A stretch of DNA of 12,971 nt from Methylothermaceae bacterium. Lineage in GTDB: Bacteria; Pseudomonadota; Gammaproteobacteria; Methylococcales; Methylothermaceae. Both the position numbers and the translations under genes were made by a program. The notes beneath the pieces are model-generated. The model was not told where the DNA came from. It ran no database searches and was given only the letters and a program-made list of their open reading frames with translations. The stretch lies in NCBI GenBank assembly GCA_027024125.1, contig JALVSV010000319.1:1-12971 (forward strand), written 5' to 3'. Numbering within the stretch: position 1 is the first letter of the stretch; each line of letters opens with the position of its first letter. Shown here in pieces: positions 7,371 to 12,971 of this stretch.

Positions 7371-7655
7371 TCAGCCCAGCTGCTCAGCTTCCTGTTGGGG
7401 CTGGTCCGCCTGCATTTTACGCCATTCCCGGAGCAGACTTTTGACCCGGTCAGTCATCCGGGCACCATGTCCCATCCAGTATTCCACCCGTTCCATGTCC
7501 AAACGCAGGCGATCGTCACCTTCCTCCACCAGCGGATTGAAGTAGCCAAGCCGTTCGATATGACGGCCATCGCGCTTGGCACGCGAGTCCGCTACGACCA
7601 CATGATAGAAGGGGCGTTTTTTTGCGCCACCGCGCGTCAGACGAATCGTAACCAT
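7371..7655 (-). CDS. rpsP: 30S ribosomal protein S16
   Basis: S16 is an early-assembling small-subunit protein. The N-terminus [20 protein letters not shown] and the VADSR.KRDGR.IE.LGYFNP segment are diagnostic. The product has 94 residues against 82 in E. coli; the extra length is a charged, glutamine-rich tail ([12 protein letters not shown]) that is variable in the family. It is the first gene of rpsP-rimM-trmD-rplS, the same order as in E. coli. The ATG at 7655 has a GAGAGAG stretch upstream at rather long spacing. Confidence 0.98.
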   Translation of the reverse strand: MVTIRLTRGGAKKRPFYHVVVADSRAKRDGRHIERLGYFNPLVEEGDDRLRLDMERVEYWMGHGARMTDRVKSLLREWRKMQADQPQQEAEQLG

Positions 7656-7726
7656 AAAAAATCAGTCTCTCTCAAAATATAAAAACGTTAGTTGCCAATC
7701 GAAAATCTTGCCAGGTTAATCGATAT

Positions 7727-7754
7727 ATTTTACCGATTTTTTCCAAGATGTTAA
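7727..7754 (-). promoter_or_regulatory. Candidate sigma-70 promoter of the rpsP operon
   Basis: On the minus strand TTAACA (7754-7749, five of six bases of the -35 consensus) is followed after 16 bp by TAAAAT (7732-7727, five of six of the -10). This would give a leader of about 65 bases before rpsP. It sits just downstream of the palindromic element, in an AT-rich tract. Confidence 0.5.
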
Positions 7755-7763
7755 CTGGAATAT

Positions 7764-7776
7764 GCTTTCGGCCCCC
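7764..7776. repeat. 13-bp direct repeat, left copy, flanking the palindromic element
   Basis: GCTTTCGGCCCCC here is repeated exactly at 7938-7950. The two copies lie 18 and 9 bases outside the ends of the palindromic element and run in the same direction. They may be a duplication made at insertion or an older repeat the element landed in. Confidence 0.6.
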
Positions 7777-7781
7777 AACCA

Positions 7782-7929
7782 CGTCATTTAAACAAGTAAC
7801 GGATTGAATGAAGGGGCAGGTGATCTGATTCGAAAGCCTCGCCGGCAGGGAGGCCGGCGTGGAGCCTACAGGGAAGTATTCACGGCGTTTTTCGAAGCAG
7901 ATCACCTGTCCCGGCCTGAATAGATGACG
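7782..7929. repeat. Dispersed palindromic intergenic element, copy 1 (complete)
   Basis: The unit begins with CGTCAT (7782-7787) and ends with its complement ATGACG (7924-7929). Inside, a 22-bp arm (7813-7834, core CAGGTGATCTG) pairs with 7891-7912 (core CAGATCACCTG) at 20 of 22 positions. A central stem, CGCCGGC (7840-7846) with GCCGGCG (7853-7859), sits between them. A 47-bp block (7827-7873) recurs at 12845-12891 with one mismatch. With no gene, transposase or tandem array inside, it resembles a MITE or a large REP/BIME-type unit. It accounts for most of the gene-free interval 7656-8048. Confidence 0.75.
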
Positions 7930-7937
7930 GAGCCCTG

Positions 7938-7950
7938 GCTTTCGGCCCCC
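7938..7950. repeat. 13-bp direct repeat, right copy
   Basis: This is an exact second copy of GCTTTCGGCCCCC from 7764-7776. On the minus strand this copy continues from GGTTCGG into GGGCCGAA, a short hairpin that is lost in the left copy. The remaining 98 bases to the tupA stop show no gene and no clear terminator. Confidence 0.6.
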
Positions 7951-8048
7951 GAACCGGTCCTTGAATGGTCTGACATCCTCCCAACCTGCACATGCTTCTC
8001 AAGGAAATAAATTGACCGAGAGAGGGCTTCTGTCACTTTCTCATTTCA

Positions 8049-8861
8049 TTATGGCAACACGTCAGGATGGAACAAAGGCTGCCCCTGAATTTTGAAGCCG
8101 GCGATCAGCCCCTGCCCCACCGGGCCGGTGATGAATGCTGCATAACGCATCGCCGCGTCGTAATTGGCCTTGGAACATCTCCTCGGATTCACTGAGATTA
8201 TATGATAGGGATTGTGGAGCACCGGATCCCCCTGAAAAACAATCACCAAATCCAGTTTGTCCTGCATTGCCAGCCAAGTGCCACGATCAGTGAGGACGTA
8301 GGCCTGCTTGTTGTCGGCGAACTGCAAAGCTGCCCCCATCCCTTGGCCGATGGCGTAATACCAATCTCCAGCAGGCACTACGCCAGCCCGTTGCCACAAC
8401 TGCTTTTCCTTCTTGTGAGTTCCTGAATCATCACCCCGGGAAACAAACGCCGCATGATGCCTGGCGACTTTCCATAATGCTTCAGAAGCTTTTTTCGCAT
8501 CCCGCACACCCGCAGGATCGACAGCTGGCCCTGCAATGACGAAATCGTTGTGCATGACTGCCAGCCGATTGACTCCATAGCCGGAATCGACGAATGCAAT
8601 TTCCGCTTCTGGCGCATGCACCAACACCGCATCCACATCACAATTGGCTGCCAGTTTCAACGCCTTGCCGGTTCCCACGGCAATCACGTCCACGGAGATT
8701 CCCGTTTTTTTGGTGAATACTGGATTCAGGGTTGTCAGCAGGCCGGTGTTGTCGGTGCTGGTGGTGGTGGCCAGACGCAGGCGTTCATCCGCCAAGCAGG
8801 GTTGGGCGGACCACAATACCGACAAAAAAATGAAACTGATGATCCAGCCTGACTTAGCCAT
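8049..8861 (-). CDS. tupA: Tungstate ABC transporter substrate-binding protein (TupA-like), without its permease genes
   Basis: TupA captures tungstate in the periplasm for the TupBC transporter. The 270-residue product has a Sec signal peptide with likely cleavage after CLA at residue 24. The oxyanion-binding motif TTTSTDNTGLL (32-42) and the motif SRGDDSGTHKKE (141-152) are typical of TupA. Further family segments are VGTGKAL, VHAPEAE, YGVNR.AVMHNDFVI and LTDRGT. The GAGGGAAGAGG run just before the ATG supplies the ribosome binding site. It follows the large redox gene by 30 bp on the same strand and is probably co-transcribed with it. No tupB or tupC is present on either side, so the transporter partner must be elsewhere, or the protein may serve as a sensor. 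Molybdate or another oxyanion cannot be excluded from the sequence. Confidence 0.88.
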   Translation of the reverse strand: MAKSGWIISFIFLSVLWSAQPCLADERLRLATTTSTDNTGLLTTLNPVFTKKTGISVDVIAVGTGKALKLAANCDVDAVLVHAPEAEIAFVDSGYGVNRLAVMHNDFVIAGPAVDPAGVRDAKKASEALWKVARHHAAFVSRGDDSGTHKKEKQLWQRAGVVPAGDWYYAIGQGMGAALQFADNKQAYVLTDRGTWLAMQDKLDLVIVFQGDPVLHNPYHIISVNPRRCSKANYDAAMRYAAFITGPVGQGLIAGFKIQGQPLFHPDVLP

Positions 8862-8891
8862 CCTCTTCCCTCTCCCTCAACCCAGCACCCA

Positions 8892-11800
8892 TCAACCGGC
8901 AAATTCGGAGCCGAGAATATAGTCGAGCCATTTACCGGAGAGTTTTTCCTGAACCGTGTTCTGGCGCAGCCGGGCATGAAGATGGTCGAAATCGACCCGG
9001 TCGAGCTCCTGGTCCTGGTTGTAACAGGAGTAAACAAAATATTCCTGACCACTTTCGGGATCGACATGCCGACAAAGGCACTGACCACATACACCTTTCA
9101 GCATGCACTGCATCGGTGAATTGATGGAACCGATGGCGGTGTGCTGCTTCTTCATATAGGGGGCGAGCACCCCGTAACGGGCCTCTTTGACCGCCTTCAT
9201 CATCCGGTCAGAACCGATCACGATCAGGTAATCCACGTCGTCCAGGTGGATCGGTGTCGGACCAAGATCTCCCTGGGCATAGGCCACCATGGCCTGAACA
9301 ATGTTGCCTACGAAGGTTTTGTCCTGTGACCGGGTCGGCTGGATGGGATCATTGCCGGGAAGATCGTCCACCGACCAGACAATGACGTCGGAGGCCTCTT
9401 CGATCTCCTTGATCTTGAAGACATCGGAAGACTTGCGGTAACCGGCGAAATAGAGCACCTGATTGCCAGCTGCCCTCAGCGCCTTGCCGATGGAGAACAA
9501 TACGGCATTGCCAAGACCGCCCCCCACAAGAAGCACCGTCCGCCCAGAGGGAATCTCGGTAGGCGCACCGGTGACACCCATCACCACCAGGGGATCACCA
9601 GGCTTCCACAGGGCACACAGTTTCGATGAGGTCCCCATCTCCAATACGATGAGAGACACCACGCCCCGGTCCTTGTCCACCCAGGCACCTGTCAGTGCCA
9701 GACCCTCTGAAGCCAGGCGGGTTCCATGACGGGTCGGGGCATGGGCCTCGAAGTTCTGGATACGGTAGAACTGCCCGGGAGCGAAGTGTTTGGCTGCCAT
9801 AGGCGCCTTCACCACCACTTCCACGATGTTGGATGTCAGACGAACCACCTCGACAATACGGGCCTGGAGCAGATCGTCCAGCCCCGTCCGGAAGCGCCGC
9901 CAGGCGCCATCGCGCTCTGCCTGGCTGGTACCGTCGACCGCCAGCTGATGCTGGAACAGTCTCACGACATGGGGGTAACTGTCGCGGGCCGATGCCATGG
10001 CTCGGACCACATTGCCGGCATAAACGGGATTGTTGTCACCGTAAAAGGTGATGAACCTGCCGCCCCGTTGATAGGAAGTAAAGGGCGCCGGGGGGCTCAG
10101 CTTGGGGGCGGGCCATTTTTCCTCGACCGGTTTCAAATCGGGGATACTGTCGATCCATTCCGGCACGTAGGGTTTGTAGAACTTGCCCTGCATTTCGAAG
10201 GTACCCGGATGTTCCTCCTCGTACAAAGTGTTCGGGGAGGTTCCGGCGGCCACCATCAGGCTGCGCAAAGGAACTTCGATCACCTCGTCCGTTGCTTTCC
10301 ACTTTCCCTCTTCCTCGACCATCCGCTGGAATCTGACCGCCCTGAGATGGCCATATGGATCCTCCAGTGCCTCCAGAGGACTCATGCCTTCTGCCAAACA
10401 GATACCCTCCTCCAGGGCTTCACGAATCTCCTCGTGGTTCTCCCGGTAAGCGGGGGAATTGCGCATGCCGCGACGGTAGAATACGGTGACACCACCCCAC
10501 TGGTTGAGCAGCGGCAGGAAATCCGGCGTTTCCCCGGCTGTCTCCGCACGCTGTCGTTCTTCCCGGATCGCACGGCCATGTTCAAGGAATTCGTCGAGCA
10601 GTCCGAGCTCCTCCTCATCGTATCCCGCCCTGACCTTGTCCTCGCCGAAGACGCCGGCCAGGGTCTCGTAGCGATGCAGTATCTTCTCCACCTGAAGCGG
10701 ATAATAGGCCAACAATTCCGTAGCGGTATCGATGGCGGTCAAACCTCCACCAATCACACCTGCTGGCAATCTGACCTGCAGATTGGCCAGCGAGGAACGT
10801 TTCGCGGCCCCCGAAAGTTGCAACGCCATCAGGAAATCCGACGCCTTGCGGATACCACGGATCAGGTTGTTTTTCAGGGGAATGATGGTGGGCTTGCCGG
10901 CACCGGCCGCAATAGCGATGTGATCGAAACCCAGATCCCAGGCTTCGTTGATGGTCAGAGTGCCACCGAACCTCACCCCACCATAACAGGAAAAGTTGTG
11001 ACGCCTCGCCAGGGTCAGATAGATGACCTTGAGAAAGTTCTTGTCCCAACGCACGGTAATGCCATATTCGGCCACCCCGCCAAAGCCCAGCATGACCCGG
11101 TCACCCAAGTCGTCGTAGAGCTCCTGGAAGTCCCGGATCGGCTGAGGAGGCGTATCGAAGTCCCCAACCCATTCCTTGGGCAGGGGCTCGATCTTCAGTC
11201 CATCGATACCCACCACCCCAAAGCCTTCGTTGGACAGGTAATGGGCCAGGGTGTAGCCGGCAGGGCCCATACCCACCACCAGTACGTTCTTGCCATTGTA
11301 AGGCAGCATGTAAGGGCGACGGACATTGAGAGGATTCCAGCGGGTCAGCAGACTATAGATTTCAAATCCGTAAGGAAGCGCGAATACGTCGGTCAGGACA
11401 TTGGTCTCGATCTCGGGAATATTGACCGGCTCGGTCTTCTGATAGATGCACCCCTTCATACACTCGTTGCAGATCCTGTGACCGGTTCCCGGACACATGG
11501 GATTGTCCACCATGATCAGGGACAAGGCACCGATATCGTCACCCTGACGCTTGACCCAATGCATTTCGGAGATCTTTTCCTCGAGAGGACAACCGGTGAC
11601 GGGGGAGCCGAAAGGACCGCTCTTGAATCCGCCTTTTTTCTTGTCCCGCATTCCCTTGGAGCAGGAATCGGTATCGCGCTCGTGGCAATAGATACAATGA
11701 TCCACTTCATAGAGCACCGGGCGCAGATTGCGGTAACGGTTGTCGGTGAGATTGAAACCGTCGCGGCGACGGTGGTGTTCCTCGGCGGTCACCCAGGACT

Positions 11801-12593
11801 CAACCCCTTCCCGCTCCACGATCTGGTGCTCGACCAGATTGTCGAAATTGGTCCTGGCCGGTGTCTTGAAGCTGACCCAGCCTGCCACATGCGGTTGGAC
11901 TTCCGGGTGGCGCGATGCCGCATAGGTCCACCGAAGCACACAATCGTATAGATTATCAACCAGCTCATTCGCAGACAGGCTCAGAGCAGTGGCAAAACTG
12001 CTGGCAGCGTCCGGATGCTGCAGGAGCTTTTGGCGGATTTCCTCCACCTGAGCATCCAGGGGAGAGAAATCACCTGCCTCTGCCATCTGTTGGGTCTGCT
12101 CCCTGAGGCGCTTGAGTTCGACAGCCAGCCGGGCCACCGCCTTCTCACGATCACAACCGCCATCGGTGAGCGCTTCGACCAGGGAGTCGAAACGTTTGAT
12201 CAAGGATTCCGCATCCCATTCATCGACCTTCTCGCGCTTGAAGCGTTTGGCCGCTTCCTTGCCTACGATGGCATCACGGTAGAGGAAAACGGTCTCCATT
12301 TCCTCCTGGATACGCGCCATCTGTTCCTTGCGGCTCTCCTCGATCCGGAACAGCCGGGCCATGAAGTCACCAAGAAAAGGCGCCATGCGCACCAGCAGTT
12401 CGGAGATTTTCTCGGGAGCCATCCCCTCACCCTGACAGGCGCGGTATTCGGTGAATTCCTGCAATAGATGAGGATCTCGTTGCTCAACGTGCAGATCGAA
12501 GGCTGCGGCTAGATCCTTGAGACGATGGGGACTGTAGAGATCCTGATAGGTAAATCCGTCGATACCCAATAGCCAGCTTGCGTGTTCTGCCAT
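8892..12593 (-). CDS. Fused NfnL/GltD-like and NfnS/PyrK-like flavin-iron-sulfur oxidoreductase with helical N-terminal extension
   Basis: The 1233-residue cytoplasmic protein has three parts. Residues 1-295 are helical with charged, coiled-coil-like stretches (about 80-105 and 150-180) and no domain I recognise. Residues 300-820 resemble GltD/NfnL: eight cysteines for two [4Fe-4S] clusters (300, 303, 311, 335, 367, 375, 378, 382; note GCPLEEKISE and CNECMKGC), an FAD site GMGPAG (441-446) and a second dinucleotide site VIGGGLTAID (613-622). Residues 905-1233 resemble NfnS/PyrK: flavin motif HFAPGQFYRI, NAD(P) motif VGGGLGNA, DYLIVIGSDRMMKAV and a C-terminal [2Fe-2S] group (Cys1163, 1169, 1172, 1190). 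Nfn enzymes exchange electrons between ferredoxin, NADH and NADPH by flavin bifurcation, normally with two separate subunits. AAGGAG four bases before the second ATG sets the start at 12593 rather than 12608. The exact reaction is inference. Confidence 0.82.
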   Translation of the reverse strand: MAEHASWLLGIDGFTYQDLYSPHRLKDLAAAFDLHVEQRDPHLLQEFTEYRACQGEGMAPEKISELLVRMAPFLGDFMARLFRIEESRKEQMARIQEEMETVFLYRDAIVGKEAAKRFKREKVDEWDAESLIKRFDSLVEALTDGGCDREKAVARLAVELKRLREQTQQMAEAGDFSPLDAQVEEIRQKLLQHPDAASSFATALSLSANELVDNLYDCVLRWTYAASRHPEVQPHVAGWVSFKTPARTNFDNLVEHQIVEREGVESWVTAEEHHRRRDGFNLTDNRYRNLRPVLYEVDHCIYCHERDTDSCSKGMRDKKKGGFKSGPFGSPVTGCPLEEKISEMHWVKRQGDDIGALSLIMVDNPMCPGTGHRICNECMKGCIYQKTEPVNIPEIETNVLTDVFALPYGFEIYSLLTRWNPLNVRRPYMLPYNGKNVLVVGMGPAGYTLAHYLSNEGFGVVGIDGLKIEPLPKEWVGDFDTPPQPIRDFQELYDDLGDRVMLGFGGVAEYGITVRWDKNFLKVIYLTLARRHNFSCYGGVRFGGTLTINEAWDLGFDHIAIAAGAGKPTIIPLKNNLIRGIRKASDFLMALQLSGAAKRSSLANLQVRLPAGVIGGGLTAIDTATELLAYYPLQVEKILHRYETLAGVFGEDKVRAGYDEEELGLLDEFLEHGRAIREERQRAETAGETPDFLPLLNQWGGVTVFYRRGMRNSPAYRENHEEIREALEEGICLAEGMSPLEALEDPYGHLRAVRFQRMVEEEGKWKATDEVIEVPLRSLMVAAGTSPNTLYEEEHPGTFEMQGKFYKPYVPEWIDSIPDLKPVEEKWPAPKLSPPAPFTSYQRGGRFITFYGDNNPVYAGNVVRAMASARDSYPHVVRLFQHQLAVDGTSQAERDGAWRRFRTGLDDLLQARIVEVVRLTSNIVEVVVKAPMAAKHFAPGQFYRIQNFEAHAPTRHGTRLASEGLALTGAWVDKDRGVVSLIVLEMGTSSKLCALWKPGDPLVVMGVTGAPTEIPSGRTVLLVGGGLGNAVLFSIGKALRAAGNQVLYFAGYRKSSDVFKIKEIEEASDVIVWSVDDLPGNDPIQPTRSQDKTFVGNIVQAMVAYAQGDLGPTPIHLDDVDYLIVIGSDRMMKAVKEARYGVLAPYMKKQHTAIGSINSPMQCMLKGVCGQCLCRHVDPESGQEYFVYSCYNQDQELDRVDFDHLHARLRQNTVQEKLSGKWLDYILGSEFAG

Positions 12594-12597
12594 ATCA

Positions 12598-12603
12598 CTC
12601 CTT
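12598..12603 (-). promoter_or_regulatory. Ribosome binding site deciding the start of the Nfn-like gene
   Basis: AAGGAG followed by TGAT precedes the ATG at 12593. The upstream in-frame ATG at 12608 overlaps this site and has no ribosome binding site of its own, so the shorter product is preferred. Confidence 0.8.
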
Positions 12604-12650
12604 CCCATAGACCCGGCGGCTCTGTCAAACCGCTGCTGATAAATCGGGCC

Positions 12651-12656
12651 ATTATA
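12651..12656 (-). promoter_or_regulatory. Perfect -10 hexamer upstream of the Nfn-like gene
   Basis: TATAAT on the minus strand lies about 58 bases before the start codon. No recognisable -35 hexamer is found 16-18 bp upstream; a dyad occupies that place, which suggests activator-dependent transcription. Confidence 0.5.
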
Positions 12657-12672
12657 ACGCCCACGGGCAGGA

Positions 12673-12684
12673 TTTCCCCGGAAA
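12673..12684. promoter_or_regulatory. Dyad TTTCC-CC-GGAAA at the expected -35 position
   Basis: TTTCC (12673-12677) and GGAAA (12680-12684) form a perfect dyad. It covers the spot where a -35 element would be expected for the TATAAT at 12656-12651, so it is a candidate operator. No protein can be assigned. Confidence 0.35.
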
Positions 12685-12693
12685 GGAAGCGGG

Positions 12694-12720
12694 AAACACT
12701 CTGTTTGTCATTGCAAACAG
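12694..12720. promoter_or_regulatory. Overlapping dyads of AAACA/TGTTT half-sites, candidate activator site
   Basis: CTGTTTG (12701-12707) and CAAACAG (12714-12720) are perfect inverted halves six bases apart. The TGTTT is also inverted to an AAACA at 12694-12698. The centre of the main dyad lies about 65 bp upstream of the transcription start inferred from the -10, a usual place for an activator. The regulator is unknown. Confidence 0.4.
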
Positions 12721-12799
12721 TGATCAGAAATCGACTCCACCTGAGATATGCCCAAGGCTTTTTGTATCGATCTGCTTGCGGAGGTGATTCGCAGGACCG

Positions 12800-12971
12800 C
12801 GTCATTTAAATACGTAAAGGGTTGATTGAAGAGGCAGGTGGTGTGATTCGAAAGCCTCGCCGGCAGGGAGGCCGGCGCGGAGCCTACAGGGGCGAGCCGG
12901 ACCGACAAATTTGTCGGGAACAAATTTGAACAGCCGACAGGCTGGCCCCAACGGGGTGAACCACAGGGAAG
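12800..12971. repeat. Dispersed palindromic intergenic element, copy 2 (cut by the window end)
   Basis: The copy starts with CGTCATTTAAA, as in copy 1, and shares the 47-bp core (12845-12891, one mismatch), including the stem CGCCGGC (12858-12864) with GCCGGCG (12871-12877). It runs in the same direction as copy 1. After CCTACAGGG it departs from copy 1 for 77 bp and then resumes at GAAG as the window ends. The right arm is outside the window. Together with the promoter region this fills the gene-free interval 12594-12971; the remaining stretch 12721-12799 shows nothing. Confidence 0.7.
12892..12968. repeat. 77-bp structured insert within copy 2, ending in a repeated ACAGGG
   Basis: ACAGGG occurs at 12886-12891 and again at 12963-12968, where the sequence of copy 1 resumes. 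Between them are three successive palindromes: GACAAATTTGTC (12904-12915), CAGCC/GGCTG (12931-12944) and CCCC/GGGG (12946-12956). ACAAATTTG is also present twice in the same direction. It looks like an optional module of the element or a small insertion with a six-base duplication. Confidence 0.5.

Noticed and set aside
7672..7905. Small minus-strand frame with a PVGSTPASLPARLSN segment
   Set aside because: A near-identical peptide appears at 12708-12923 only because both frames cross the palindromic repeat. The shared part is the repeat core, not a protein family.
9726..11951. A 741-codon open frame on the + strand, antisense to the Nfn-like gene
   Set aside because: The minus-strand product has clear cofactor motifs over the same bases. 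The antisense translation has no recognised domain and is a codon-bias shadow.

Overview
The window looks like chromosomal DNA of a gammaproteobacterium. The order rpsP-rimM-trmD-rplS, the close match of XerD to enterobacterial XerD, and E. coli-like TrmD catalytic positions all point that way. GC content is moderate and the genome is rich in intergenic palindromes. I cannot name the genus. A sulfur- or methane-oxidising lineage is only a guess, based on the Nfn-like redox protein.

Layout, left to right. (1) Positions 1-2850, + strand: the 3' part of a large MalT-like STAND/TPR regulator with a C-terminal winged helix and BTAD domain. Its frame is stopped by TGA at 2740-2742, yet BTAD homology continues in the same frame to 2850. 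(2) 2938-3675, +: a small exported protein of the GlcG/HbpS fold. (3) 3731-4642, -: xerD, convergent with the previous gene across a GC-rich hairpin. (4) 4643-5112: gene-free, with two palindromic intergenic elements. (5) 5113-5703, -: ogt, a DNA repair methyltransferase. (6) 5742-7655, -: the translation operon rpsP-rimM-trmD-rplS, with a clear terminator just before ogt and a plausible promoter upstream of rpsP. (7) 7656-8048: gene-free, with a 148-bp palindromic element. (8) 8049-8861, -: tupA, a tungstate-binding protein. (9) 8892-12593, -: a 1233-residue redox protein joining an NfnL/GltD-like half and an NfnS/PyrK-like half behind a helical N-terminal region with no recognised domain. 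(10) 12594-12971: a promoter region with nested dyads, then a second copy of the palindromic element, cut by the window end.

The most interesting parts are the fused Nfn-like oxidoreductase paired with an orphan tungstate-binding protein, the in-frame TGA in the regulator at a position usually held by Cys, and the modular dispersed repeat, one copy of which carries a 77-bp structured insert. The Nfn-like protein would move electrons between NAD(P)H and ferredoxin. Tungsten enzymes such as aldehyde:ferredoxin oxidoreductase or formate dehydrogenase use such carriers, so the pairing makes biochemical sense, but no such enzyme lies in this window.
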